This document shows positions 16,659 through 25,336 of a DNA stretch of 51,041 nucleotides, one piece after another. The translations under genes and the position numbers were made by a program. Position 1 is the stretch's first letter; the number at the start of each line of letters is the position of its first letter. A model generated the notes under the pieces. It was given only the letters and a program-made list of their open reading frames with translations, made no database searches and was not told where the DNA came from. Source of the stretch: Syntrophaceae bacterium UBA6112 (lineage in GTDB: Bacteria > Desulfobacterota > Syntrophia > Syntrophales > UBA5619). The stretch lies in NCBI GenBank assembly GCA_002423465.1, contig DIWG01000065.1, positions 1-51,041 of the forward strand, in the 5' to 3' direction.

Positions 16659-18089
16659 CTACGCCTTTCCCGTCGCGAGGTAGGGGATCGTGTACGGCCC
16701 TTCCCGGATGAAGGCAACCGCCGGCTCGAGACCTTTTTTCCGGTAATCGGCCACGGCGAAACGGAGCGCATTTTCAACCATCTCACGGACCGCCTGGACG
16801 GGGTCGCGCCACCCCTCATCCAGGAAGTCGAGGCCGCATTGTCCCGGGATCATGCAGTAATCCTCCCGCGGAATCGTGTGCGTGCAGTAGAAAAACCGCT
16901 CCTCGTCGATCTTCCGGAAGACCTTCGCCCACATCTCCGGCTCCCACTGATCCTTGGTGAAGCGCCAGCCGGGCGCCTCGATCATCTGCATGTAGTGATC
17001 GCCTCCCTGGATCTTGAGCATGTGGAGGAGGCTTTTGTATTCCGGACCGCCGATCGGCTCCGCGTCGCGGTTGTCCGTGGCGATGATCATGACCCCCCCT
17101 TTCCGGATCGCCGGGAGGGCGTTGTGGGCGGCTTTCACCGCCTGGTAGTGGTTCCGGCCGACATAGCTGCCGTGGGTGAGGATGATGTCGTACTCCCTCT
17201 CCACCGGAACGGAGACATAGTCCCGGATGAGATCGCTCGCCGCCTTGTGGGCCGCCTCGAGATCTCCGGCGAAGACGCCGGTCAGATACATGTCCCGGTC
17301 GAGCGTTGCGTTTACGATGAAATCGACGCCCACCGTCCGGGCGATCGCCAGGGACTCCTCATGACAGGGGTTCCGTTGAAGGATCAGGTTCTGCGCAAAG
17401 GGGGATTCGAGGAAGGCGGGGCTGTGGAACTTCTCGATGGTTCGCTTGTCGACGAGGCCCGGGCAGATCGCCTTCCGTCCGCCGGATAATCCCGCCATGA
17501 AGTGGCTCTCCACGAGGCCCGTGGCGATCCGGATATCGGCTCGGAAAAAGGCGCTGTTGACGAAAACATTCCCACCGGTTTCGCTCCGGCCGATGAAGGC
17601 GAGCGAGTCCGTGTCCTCGCAGTCGTGGTCGATCATCCGGTAGTCCCGAATGATATCCTCGCCGAACATCTCGAGGCGTTCGGCGGCGGTGCTCGGCCGG
17701 TGCATCCCGTTGCCGATGACGATCTCGATGTTTTTCCGGGAAATCCCCGCCGCCTCCAGACGGTTCAAGAGCGGGCGGAGGAGGCCGTTTTCACCGCGAT
17801 AGGGGACGGGGCGGGTGATGTCGGATACGGTCACCGCCGCCATGAGTTCCGCGGCCGGTTTCCCCTTTCCCCGGATGATCTCCGCAAGCGGCGGACAGCC
17901 GATCGGCTGCGACAGGGCCTCTTGATAAGCCGCCTGCGGGTCGGTGAGGACCGGGATCTCCTTCATGCCGATGATCGCGCAGTCCGGCGGGACGCGGATT
18001 TTCAGGATCTCTGCCCCGTATTCGACGGGAATCTCTTTCCAGTCCGTGGTGTCGATTTCCCGGCAGGTGTACTCGATATCGGGTCGCAT
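16659..18089 (-). CDS. LarA-family nickel-pincer racemase/epimerase-like protein
   Basis: A 476-residue member of the lactate racemase (LarA) family. Residues matching the characterised LarA active site are all present with constant spacing: Asp90 and Arg93 in SDITRP, His130 in GNGMHRP, His196 in VESHFMAG, Lys206 in GGRKAICPG (the covalent attachment site of the nickel-pincer cofactor) and His222 in KFHSP (nickel ligand). It is about 50 residues longer than Lactobacillus LarA, with extra sequence at the N-terminus. The family racemises or epimerises alpha-hydroxy acids. No larB, larC or larE lies in the window, so cofactor genes must be elsewhere. The substrate may be lactate or another hydroxy acid. 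Confidence 0.87.
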   Translation of the reverse strand: MRPDIEYTCREIDTTDWKEIPVEYGAEILKIRVPPDCAIIGMKEIPVLTDPQAAYQEALSQPIGCPPLAEIIRGKGKPAAELMAAVTVSDITRPVPYRGENGLLRPLLNRLEAAGISRKNIEIVIGNGMHRPSTAAERLEMFGEDIIRDYRMIDHDCEDTDSLAFIGRSETGGNVFVNSAFFRADIRIATGLVESHFMAGLSGGRKAICPGLVDKRTIEKFHSPAFLESPFAQNLILQRNPCHEESLAIARTVGVDFIVNATLDRDMYLTGVFAGDLEAAHKAASDLIRDYVSVPVEREYDIILTHGSYVGRNHYQAVKAAHNALPAIRKGGVMIIATDNRDAEPIGGPEYKSLLHMLKIQGGDHYMQMIEAPGWRFTKDQWEPEMWAKVFRKIDEERFFYCTHTIPREDYCMIPGQCGLDFLDEGWRDPVQAVREMVENALRFAVADYRKKGLEPAVAFIREGPYTIPYLATGKA

Positions 18090-18325
18090 ATGAGCCTCCG
18101 GATAACCATGATCTCATTTTTGCTGGAAGATTCGTTGACGTGGGAATCTACCCGGAAGGGAGGGACCCTGTCAAGTTCAAAGTATCGCCGTGGGTCCGCC
18201 CGCGGCAATTGGCCGGTTGCAATTTCAGGGGTGTTGCGGTATGGAAAGAAAGGGTGGACGAAGCCCTTCGGAATACTGAAATTAGTGAAAGACCACTATT
18301 TTCAAATACTTATCATGAGGCGACT

Positions 18326-19936
18326 ATGAAAGTAAAGTTCATGGGTGCGGCAAGGACGGTGACCGGCTCCTGTTACATTCTGGAGGCGGCCGGCCGGCGG
18401 TTTGCGGTCGACTGCGGAATGCATCAGGGCAACAACGAGATCGAGAAGCGCAACTGGGACGTCGATATCTATGATCCCGACAAGATCGAATTCATGCTGC
18501 TGACGCACGCCCATATTGACCATTCCGGGCTTCTTCCGCGTCTGGTCCAGAAGGGGTTCCACGGCAAGGTGTACATGACCCCGCCGACCGCAGATCTCCT
18601 GAAGATCATGCTCCGTGACAGCGCCCACATCCAGGAGATGGAGGCGCAGTGGAAGGGCCGCAAGCGTCTTCGCAACGGCGATGCGGAGACGACCCCGCTC
18701 TATACCCAGAAGGACGCGATGGCGGCCTTTCCGCTCTTCTCCACCGTGAGCTACGGAGAAGCTTTCTCGCCATCCCCCGGGATCACCGTGACCTTCCGGG
18801 ACGCGGGGCACATCCTCGGCGCGGCGATGCTGGAACTCGTCTTCCTGGAGGATGGGGTGAAGAGCCGCGTCGTCTTTTCCGGCGACATCGGCCGGCCGGC
18901 CCAGCTCCTGATCCGGGACCCGACGGTAATCGAAGCGGCGGATTTTCTTTTCATGGAGTCGACCTACGGGAACCGAAACCACAAGGACGAGACAGAGAGC
19001 CTGAACGAACTCGCCGAGGCGATCGCCTACAGCTACCAAAAAGGCGAGAAGGTGATCATCCCGGCCTTTGCGGTGGAGAGGACGCAGGAGATGATCTACT
19101 CCCTCCACCTGCTGGCGAAGGAGGGCCGCCTGCCCGCCGACATGCCCGTCTTCGTGGACAGCCCGCTCGCGATCCAGGCGACCGAGATCTTCCGGAAGTA
19201 CCGGGACTATATGGACGCGGAGACGAAGGCGTTCCTGGCGAACGGTGAAGATCCGCTGAATTTCTCCCAACTTCGCTTTACCCCTTCGACAGAGGAGTCG
19301 ATGGGGATCAACAACACCAAGGGACCGGCGGTCGTGATCTCCGCAAGCGGGATGGCCAATGCGGGCCGGATCAAGCACCACCTCCGCCATAACCTCTGGC
19401 GTCAGGGGGCGAGCATCGTTTTCGTCGGCTTTCAGGCGCAGGGGACGACGGGCAGGAAGATCGTCGACGGCGCCAAGAAGGTGCGCATCTTTAATGAGGA
19501 TGTCGCCGTCGGGGCGAAAATCTTCACGATCAACGGCTTCTCCGCCCACGCGGGACAGGGCCAGTTGATCGACTGGCTCGGCCGGTTCAAAACGGAGAAG
19601 ATGTGTCTTTTCCTGATCCACGGCGAATACATCGCCCAGCAGGAGCTGGCCGGACTCATCCGGGACCGCTTCGGGATCGATGCAGCGATTCCCGACTATC
19701 TCGAAGAGATGACGCTGGTGCCGGGGTGTGAATTGGCCCGTGTCGCGTATCCCGAAAAGGCGGCGCCGCGGATCGACTGGGGCTTCCTGATCGCCGACCT
19801 GGAGACAAGGCTCGCCCAGCTCCGGGAGCGCCGGGGGGCGATGGAGGGAAAGGCCTGGGTGGAGCAGACCGAACTCCGCGACCGGCTGCTCGAGGTGAAC
19901 CGGAGTCTTTCCGGGATCATCTCCGAAATTCATTGA
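18326..19936 (+). CDS. MBL-fold beta-CASP RNA metallo-hydrolase
   Basis: A 536-residue protein of the CPSF73-like metallo-beta-lactamase group. The zinc motif THAHIDHSG is near residue 60, followed by the 'FRDAGHILGAAMLEL' His motif, the 'FSGDIGRPAQLLIRDP' Asp motif, a beta-CASP domain (about 210-390, with 'ISASGMANAGRIKHHL') and the RMMBL part with 'FSAHAGQGQLIDW' and 'LIHGE'. Such proteins are endo- or exoribonucleases. The ATG at 18326 has a GAGG ribosome site and begins directly with the conserved 'MKVKFMGAARTVTGSCYIL' strand; longer starts are unlikely. The C-terminal 80 residues are helical and charged. Confidence 0.9.
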   Translation: MKVKFMGAARTVTGSCYILEAAGRRFAVDCGMHQGNNEIEKRNWDVDIYDPDKIEFMLLTHAHIDHSGLLPRLVQKGFHGKVYMTPPTADLLKIMLRDSAHIQEMEAQWKGRKRLRNGDAETTPLYTQKDAMAAFPLFSTVSYGEAFSPSPGITVTFRDAGHILGAAMLELVFLEDGVKSRVVFSGDIGRPAQLLIRDPTVIEAADFLFMESTYGNRNHKDETESLNELAEAIAYSYQKGEKVIIPAFAVERTQEMIYSLHLLAKEGRLPADMPVFVDSPLAIQATEIFRKYRDYMDAETKAFLANGEDPLNFSQLRFTPSTEESMGINNTKGPAVVISASGMANAGRIKHHLRHNLWRQGASIVFVGFQAQGTTGRKIVDGAKKVRIFNEDVAVGAKIFTINGFSAHAGQGQLIDWLGRFKTEKMCLFLIHGEYIAQQELAGLIRDRFGIDAAIPDYLEEMTLVPGCELARVAYPEKAAPRIDWGFLIADLETRLAQLRERRGAMEGKAWVEQTELRDRLLEVNRSLSGIISEIH

Positions 19937-19980
19937 TTCGAAAAAGAGGGGACAGCTCCCGATTCTTTTCTCCTAACCCT

Positions 19981-20532
19981 TTACCGTTGTTCCATCCGGT
20001 AGCGGAAGGTTGCGGTGACGTGGAGGCGGGAAAGATTGAAGGCCGCAGGAAGCGCCGCAAAAGGCGAGGCTGCCCGGATAACGGCAAGCGCTCCTTCGTC
20101 GAGAATGGGGCTTCCGGAAGAAGCGGTAACGTAATAACCGGCCAAGGCGCCTCCGGCGTCGATCGTAAAGCGGATCACGGCGTTTCCCTCCTGCTTTTCG
20201 GAAAGAGCCTGCGGCGGGTAGGACCAGAGATCATCGATCTTCCGGCGGATCTGGAGAAGATAGGCTTCATAGGGGCCTCCTGGGTTTTGCAGGGCGATCG
20301 AATCCTCGCGGTAATCTCCGATTTCTGCCGTCCGATCGGCTGAAGCCGCCGGTTCGCTGCGGGCTGAAACCGGAGGCGGTTCGATTTCCGTCGGCGTCTT
20401 CAGCTCGACGTTCATCACCCTCTCGGGCGTTGGTCCGCCCGACTTATCGATGCCGACCGTCAGGGCGATAATCAGCGCATGGCCGGTGAGAGAGGCCAGG
20501 ATAAAGGGGATGAGGAACTTCTTCGCCGTCAT
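19981..20532 (-). CDS. TonB-family energy transducer-like protein
   Basis: A 183-residue protein with an N-terminal membrane anchor (residues 5-27), a short Pro-containing periplasmic linker (PPPVSARSEP) and a TonB C-terminal domain ('YLLQIRRKIDDLWSYPPQALSEKQEGNAVIRF...GGALAGYYVTASSGSPILDEGALAVIRAASPFAALP', read in parts). It would couple an inner-membrane ExbB/ExbD motor to outer-membrane receptors or act with a Tol-like system. The linker is short compared with E. coli TonB. No exbB/exbD is adjacent. It is divergent from tadA. Confidence 0.82.
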   Translation of the reverse strand: MTAKKFLIPFILASLTGHALIIALTVGIDKSGGPTPERVMNVELKTPTEIEPPPVSARSEPAASADRTAEIGDYREDSIALQNPGGPYEAYLLQIRRKIDDLWSYPPQALSEKQEGNAVIRFTIDAGGALAGYYVTASSGSPILDEGALAVIRAASPFAALPAAFNLSRLHVTATFRYRMEQR

Positions 20533-20601
20533 GGGATCGGAAAACCTCCGTCATTCAGACGGTACGAATGATGGCGGAATTCGCAGAAAAAGTCACGGGA
20601 A

Positions 20602-21081
20602 ATGAGAGAAACAGCTCTGGGAACCGATGAAAAATGGATGCGGATCGCCCTTGCGGAGGCCGGATTGGCCCGTGAGGCGGGTGAGGTCCCGGTCGGGGCC
20701 TTAATCGTCCGGAACGGCGTTCTCCTCGCAAGCACCCACAACAGCCCGATTTCGCTCCAAGATCCCTCGGCCCATGCGGAGATTCTGGCCCTCCGTGCCG
20801 CGGCGGCCGTTGTCGGGAATTACCGACTCCCGGGGACGACGCTCTATGTGACGATCGAGCCCTGCATCATGTGCGCGGGCGCGATCCTCCATGCGCGGGT
20901 CGAACGGCTCGTCTTCGGCGCCGAAGATCCCAAAGGGGGTGCGGCGGTCTCCCTCTACCGGCTTCTCGAAGACCGCCGTTTAAACCACACCGTGGCCGTA
21001 ACGGAGGGGGTCCTCCGGCAGGCCTGCGCCGAAATTTTGAGTGGATTTTTTCAGGGAAAGAGGCTAATAGGACCGTCGTGA
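20602..21081 (+). CDS. tadA: tRNA adenosine(34) deaminase
   Basis: A 159-residue cytidine-deaminase-fold enzyme. Zinc ligand His58 and catalytic Glu60 are in HAEILALRAAA; zinc cysteines 88 and 91 are in PCIMCAGAI. The segment 'GEVPVGALIV' and 'GAEDPKGGA' are typical of TadA. It converts A34 to inosine in tRNA-Arg(ACG). It lies 11 bp before a tRNA-Ser gene on the same strand, so both may come from one transcript. Confidence 0.93.
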   Translation: MRETALGTDEKWMRIALAEAGLAREAGEVPVGALIVRNGVLLASTHNSPISLQDPSAHAEILALRAAAAVVGNYRLPGTTLYVTIEPCIMCAGAILHARVERLVFGAEDPKGGAAVSLYRLLEDRRLNHTVAVTEGVLRQACAEILSGFFQGKRLIGPS

Positions 21082-21092
21082 AAGAATGATCC

Positions 21093-21186
21093 GGAGAGAT
21101 ACCGAAGTGGTCGTAACGGGATCGACTCGAAATCGATTTGGGGGCCAAAAGCCCTCACGGGGGTTCGAATCCCCCTCTCTCCGCCA
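21093..21186 (+). tRNA. tRNA-Ser (anticodon CGA)
   Basis: A class II tRNA with long variable arm and encoded CCA. The acceptor stem pairs GGAGAGA with TCTCTCC. The anticodon stem ATCGA/TCGAT encloses loop CTCGAAA, giving anticodon CGA, which reads UCG. The variable arm is GGGGGCCAAAAGCCCTC and the T arm carries GGTTCGAATCC. Confidence 0.95.
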
Positions 21187-21192
21187 GATGAA

Positions 21193-21235
21193 CAGGGCGT
21201 TCGGCCACGGCCGAATGCCCTGTTTGCATGTTTTT
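21193..21235 (+). terminator. Terminator after tRNA-Ser(CGA)
   Basis: CAGGGCGTTCGGCC pairs with GGCCGAATGCCCTG (21193-21222, one mismatch), followed by TTTGCATGTTTTT. It sits 7 bp past the tRNA CCA. Confidence 0.75.
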
Positions 21236-21291
21236 GATTTGCGGACTTTTCGGGCAAAGATTTAAGATCCATCGCTGATCGGAAAAGAAAG

Positions 21292-22596
21292 ATGATCATG
21301 GGACTGTATTCGGACAGGGCGGGGCGTATCGACAGTGAAAATGCGTTCAAGATCGGACCTCAAATCCGGAAGCTTGAGGAGAGTGGACGGGAGATCGTCC
21401 GGTGCAACATCGGCGAGCCCGATTTTCCCGTTCCGGGTTTCATTAAAGAGGAGGTCAAACGCCAGATCGACCTGGACAACACTCATTACTGTGATCCCCA
21501 GGGGATACCCTCCCTGCGGACGGTGATCGCGAAACAGCTTTCCGAGACGCGAGGGATCCGGGCCGAGGCGGAGCGGGTCGTCGTTTTTCCGGGAGGGAAG
21601 CCCCCCATCGGCCTTTGCCAGCAGACCTATTGCGGCCCAGGGGACGAGATAGTCTACCCCAGCCCCGGTTTCCCGATCTACGAATCCTTCATCCCCTACG
21701 TCGGCGCCACGCCCGTCCCTCTCCATCTAAGAGAGGAGAATGAATTTTCCCTCTCCGGCGAACAACTGGCTTCCGGCCTGACTGAAAAAACCAAGCTGAT
21801 TTTCCTCAATTTCCCGTCCAATCCGACGGGAGGGGTCGCCTCCCCGGAGCAGCTCCGGGAGATCGCCTCGGTCATCCGGAGCCGATGCCGCGAGAATGTC
21901 CGCATCTACTCCGATGAGATCTACGAGCATATCCTGTTCGACGACAACCGCCATCACAGCATCCTCTCCTGTCCCGGCATGGAAAAGAACGCGATCCTGG
22001 TCAGCGGCGCTTCCAAGAGCTTTGCCTGGACGGGCGGCAGGATCGGCTGGGCCCTCTTCCCCACGCGGGAGGAGGCGGAGGTCTTCAAGAACCTCAACAT
22101 CAACTACTTCTCCTGTACCGCCGCCTACAATCAAGAGGGGGTGCGCCTGGGGTTGGAATCCCCGGAAGGTCCGATTGAAATTCGAAAGATGGTGGAGATC
22201 TTCCAGATGCGCCGCAACCTGGTCGTGGACGGTCTCAACGCCATTTCGGGGATCCGCTGCCTGAAACCGAAGGGGACCTTCTATGTCTTTCCCAATGTGG
22301 AAGGAGTCTGCCGGAACTTGGGGATCATGGAGGCATTCGCAAGCCTTCCTGAAGGGATACGGGAGAAAACAAGCCCTTCGACCCTGCTGCAGATGTTTCT
22401 GCTTTACGTCCACGGCGTGGCGACAATGGATCGCAAATCCTTCGGCCGGATCGGGTCTGCCCCGTTCCATTATCTGCGGCTTTCGATCGCAACCGGCACG
22501 GAGGATCTGAAAAAGGGGCTTACACGAATCGCGGCAGGCGTCGCGGATCGGGAGGGGTTCCGACGATTCTTCGCTGCCGGCGAACACCTCTTTTAG
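21292..22596 (+). CDS. PLP-dependent aminotransferase, class I/II (alanine/aspartate type)
   Basis: A 434-residue fold-type I aminotransferase. Marks are 'CNIGEPDFPVPGF', 'HYCDPQGIPSLR', the 'LNFPSNPTGGVA' loop, 'RIYSDEIYEHILFDD' and the Schiff-base lysine in 'SGASKSFAWTGGRIGW'. Residues near 360-405 hold the substrate-binding arginine region ('PFHYLRLSIATG'). An in-frame ATG at 21298 is an alternative start. The gene converges on the dihydrolipoyl dehydrogenase and overlaps its 3' end by 4 bp. It could feed pyruvate or glyoxylate/amino-acid pools; the substrate is not decidable. Confidence 0.9.
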   Translation: MIMGLYSDRAGRIDSENAFKIGPQIRKLEESGREIVRCNIGEPDFPVPGFIKEEVKRQIDLDNTHYCDPQGIPSLRTVIAKQLSETRGIRAEAERVVVFPGGKPPIGLCQQTYCGPGDEIVYPSPGFPIYESFIPYVGATPVPLHLREENEFSLSGEQLASGLTEKTKLIFLNFPSNPTGGVASPEQLREIASVIRSRCRENVRIYSDEIYEHILFDDNRHHSILSCPGMEKNAILVSGASKSFAWTGGRIGWALFPTREEAEVFKNLNINYFSCTAAYNQEGVRLGLESPEGPIEIRKMVEIFQMRRNLVVDGLNAISGIRCLKPKGTFYVFPNVEGVCRNLGIMEAFASLPEGIREKTSPSTLLQMFLLYVHGVATMDRKSFGRIGSAPFHYLRLSIATGTEDLKKGLTRIAAGVADREGFRRFFAAGEHLF

Positions 22597-24032
22597 AGAC
22601 TTAGAACTTCGCTCAGCGTCGGGTGGGGGATGATCCATTCCTCGAGCTGCCGGCGATCGAGACCCTCAGCCATCGCCAGGCTCAGGGATGCGATCAGTTC
22701 GCCGGCCTGATCGCCGGCGATGGTCGCCCCCGCCAGTTTGTCCCGATCAAAGAGGAGTTTGACAAAACCTGGACCCAGAAGAGAAGTTCGGGCGGTAATG
22801 TTGGCGGCGAAATCCTCCCGGTGAACCTCGACGACAATCCCTTTTCGCCGGGCCTCCTCCTCGGTCAGGCCGACCCGGGCAATCTGGGGATGGGTGTAGA
22901 CCACGGAGGGGATCATCTCCTGCCGGAGCGGGCCGGGGCTGCCGCCGCAGAGCCGATCGGCCAGGATTTTCCCCTGCTGCATCGCCCGATGGGCGAGCAT
23001 CATCCCGCCCGTGACGTCGCCGACGGCAAAGATCCCGGGGACGTTCGTCATCTGCCGCTCATCAACGATGACGCCCCGCCGGTCATGGCGGATCCCCAGG
23101 GTGTTCAACTCCTCCGCGCCGAACCGCGGCCTTCTCCCCGTGCAGATCAGCGCATAGTCCGCCGAGAGATCCGGTGTCCCGGGCGCCCGGATTCCGTGAG
23201 GATCATCGCCGCCCTGGCCCGGCGGATGCGCACCGGAAGATTCTTGAGTCTGCTGGATCTCCGCACCGGTCTCGTCCTGAACGACACGCAGTTGCACCCC
23301 CGAACCGGTCTCCCGGATCGTTTCCATACGCGTGCCCGTGTGAACGGCAACCCCCAGTTTTTTCAATTCCTGCGTCAGCAGCGCCGCCGCCTCAGCCTCT
23401 TCGCCGGGAAGGATCCGTTCCAGCATCTCGATCAGGGTCACCCGGACGCCCAGTTCGGCGAAAAGCGTCGCGAACTCGACGCCGATGACGTTTCCCCCGA
23501 CGATGAGCAGGCTCTCGGGCAAGGTCTGCAGCGATAGGAGGCCGTCGGAGGTCAGGATTCGTTCTGCGGGGTGCACGCCGGGCGGCAGCGCCGGTTCCGA
23601 TCCCCAGGCGATGATCACGTTCGGGGCGGAGAGACGTTCACGGCGGCCGTCCGAGGCGGTCCACTCGATCTCGCCCGGAGAGACGATCCGCCCCTCCCCG
23701 CTTTTCATTACCACCCCGCTCTCCGTCAGGGATTTCTGGACGCCCATCGCGGAGATTTTCACGATCTGCTCCTGGTGCCGCTTCATCGCGGCATAATCGA
23801 AAGATGAATCCGCTATGCGCACGCCCATCCGGGCGAGTTTCTTCAGCTCCGCGTAACGCCGGCTGCACGCCAGCAGCGCCTTCGTGGGGATGCATCCCCG
23901 GTGGGTGCAGGTCCCGCCCCATCCCTGCCGCTCGATGATCGCCGTCCGCGCCCCGAGCCTCGCCGCCCGAACCGCCGCCGCATGGCCGCCCGGTCCCGCC
24001 CCGATCACCAGGATATCAAATGCCTCCGGCAT
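22593..24032 (-). CDS. lpdA: Dihydrolipoyl dehydrogenase (E3 / glycine cleavage L protein)
   Basis: A 479-residue flavin disulfide oxidoreductase that reoxidises dihydrolipoamide with NAD+. FAD motif GAGPGGHAAA is at residues 11-20, the redox cysteines are Cys42 and Cys47 (GGTCTHRGCIPTK), the NAD motif is 'GGNVIGVEFATLFAELG', the second FAD motif 'GIFAVGDVTGG', and the C-terminal active-site His lies in 'EEWIIPHPTLSEVL'. The ATG at 24032 has a GGAGGG site; a longer start at 24074 does not. An unusual polar, Gly/Pro/Gln-rich insertion of about 30 residues lies in the NAD domain (DNA about 23155-23262). It is the likely L protein for the glycine cleavage system at 31-37 kb. Confidence 0.9.
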   Translation of the reverse strand: MPEAFDILVIGAGPGGHAAAVRAARLGARTAIIERQGWGGTCTHRGCIPTKALLACSRRYAELKKLARMGVRIADSSFDYAAMKRHQEQIVKISAMGVQKSLTESGVVMKSGEGRIVSPGEIEWTASDGRRERLSAPNVIIAWGSEPALPPGVHPAERILTSDGLLSLQTLPESLLIVGGNVIGVEFATLFAELGVRVTLIEMLERILPGEEAEAAALLTQELKKLGVAVHTGTRMETIRETGSGVQLRVVQDETGAEIQQTQESSGAHPPGQGGDDPHGIRAPGTPDLSADYALICTGRRPRFGAEELNTLGIRHDRRGVIVDERQMTNVPGIFAVGDVTGGMMLAHRAMQQGKILADRLCGGSPGPLRQEMIPSVVYTHPQIARVGLTEEEARRKGIVVEVHREDFAANITARTSLLGPGFVKLLFDRDKLAGATIAGDQAGELIASLSLAMAEGLDRRQLEEWIIPHPTLSEVLSL

Positions 24033-24217
24033 AAAATCCCTCCAAGAATTATGTTGAACTATCACATAATTCAAAAATATCGTATTATATTTATTTTATC
24101 AACAAAATATTAATAATTTATCAACATATTAATAAAAGTTTTACCAAAATCCTGTGTAAATAAAGCTTGACAAGGAGAAAAGTGTATGAGACATACGTTC
24201 CAAATAAGGAGGAAAAA

Positions 24218-25123
24218 TTGAACAATCAGTCCAAAAATGGAAATGACATTTTTGCACGCATACGCACACTGCGCAAATTGACCCCTTCCCAGGTCAAGAT
24301 TGTAAACTGGTTCCATCTGAATCAGAACAGTTTAGCCTTTGAAAACCTTACAGCCTTAAGTCGAAAGGCCGGTGTAAGCAAGGCATCCATGGATCGTTTT
24401 CTGATCCATGTTTTGGGGTATCACGATTTTGCAGAGTTCCAAACGGAGCGCCAGAAAAAAATGGAGAATCGCCTGGATTCTCCGATTACTCGTTATCTGC
24501 GAGCGAGCGGTAACGGACAAAATAGAGACGACGTTCTCAATCAACATCTCTCGTTTTCTGTGCAGGCAGTACAATATGCGCAAAAGTGCTTGAATGTGGA
24601 TGTGTTTCATAAAATTACGACAATATTAACCCAGACAAAGCGTCCCTTGCACATCATGGGACACCGCACCTCTTTTTCCCTTGCCTTTATGCTTTACATC
24701 AATTTGCAGTATGTCCGGCCTTTGGTGTCCCTCTTGGGCGATGCACACTCATCCCTACCCGTCGAACTATTTAACGTGGCGCCTGATGATGCTGTTTTAA
24801 TAATCTCCCGTCGGCGTTACTCTCAAAATTCTCTTCAGATATCTCAGGAAATCAAAAAAATTGGTGCAGAAATAATTTTGGTCACAGATTCCGAGATAGC
24901 GCCTGTAGCTCACTTAGCGGACACGCTATTGGTGATACCACCACCATTGAGCACTGTCTTTGAAAGCATGACTGCATGGACTGCTATTTTAGAGGCTATG
25001 ATTTTGGCTGTGGCTGAGGAATGTCAACGGAAAGAACAGAAGCATGCGGCTATGGTCGAGAGGCTTCTATATGATTTTTATGGGATTAGAAAACATATGG
25101 GCAAGAACAATTCGACTAAATAG
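24218..25123 (+). CDS. RpiR/MurR family transcriptional regulator
   Basis: About 301 residues. The N-terminal helix-turn-helix (about 15-80, 'LTPSQVKIVNWFHLNQNSLAFENLTALSRKAGVSKASMDRFL', read in parts) is followed by a SIS domain (about 115-250, 'HIMGHRTSFSLAFML', 'DAVLIISRRRYSQNSLQISQEI', 'GAEIILVTDS'). I choose TTG at 24218 because a perfect AAGGAGG site lies six bases before it; TTG at 24167 is possible. SIS regulators sense phosphorylated sugars or other metabolites. It heads an AT-richer block with a transporter and peptidases, and is divergent from lpdA. It probably regulates that block. Confidence 0.85.
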   Translation: MNNQSKNGNDIFARIRTLRKLTPSQVKIVNWFHLNQNSLAFENLTALSRKAGVSKASMDRFLIHVLGYHDFAEFQTERQKKMENRLDSPITRYLRASGNGQNRDDVLNQHLSFSVQAVQYAQKCLNVDVFHKITTILTQTKRPLHIMGHRTSFSLAFMLYINLQYVRPLVSLLGDAHSSLPVELFNVAPDDAVLIISRRRYSQNSLQISQEIKKIGAEIILVTDSEIAPVAHLADTLLVIPPPLSTVFESMTAWTAILEAMILAVAEECQRKEQKHAAMVERLLYDFYGIRKHMGKNNSTK

Positions 25124-25336
25124 CACCATGCTGGTTGAATACAAAGTGATGTGCACAGTTCATCCTGAATGAGGTCTTTCAGAGGTTCCTTGCAGTGACC
25201 TCTTTGACAGCTGGATATCGGAACCATCAGATCGATAAGGCGTGTGATAGCAGTCTTGAATGATTCCATTGTTTACACTGCTCACAGGCCGCACCTTTCT
25301 GAGGACGGGCTAACATCAATATGAGGAGGGCTGGGT

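Noticed and set aside
18302..19933. 543-codon open frame opposite the metallo-hydrolase gene
   Set aside because: The plus strand carries unmistakable zinc and beta-CASP motifs; the antisense product matches nothing.
24167..24190. TTGACA as a promoter for the RpiR regulator
   Set aside because: No acceptable -10 box follows at 16-18 bp, and it lies only 50 bases before the preferred start.
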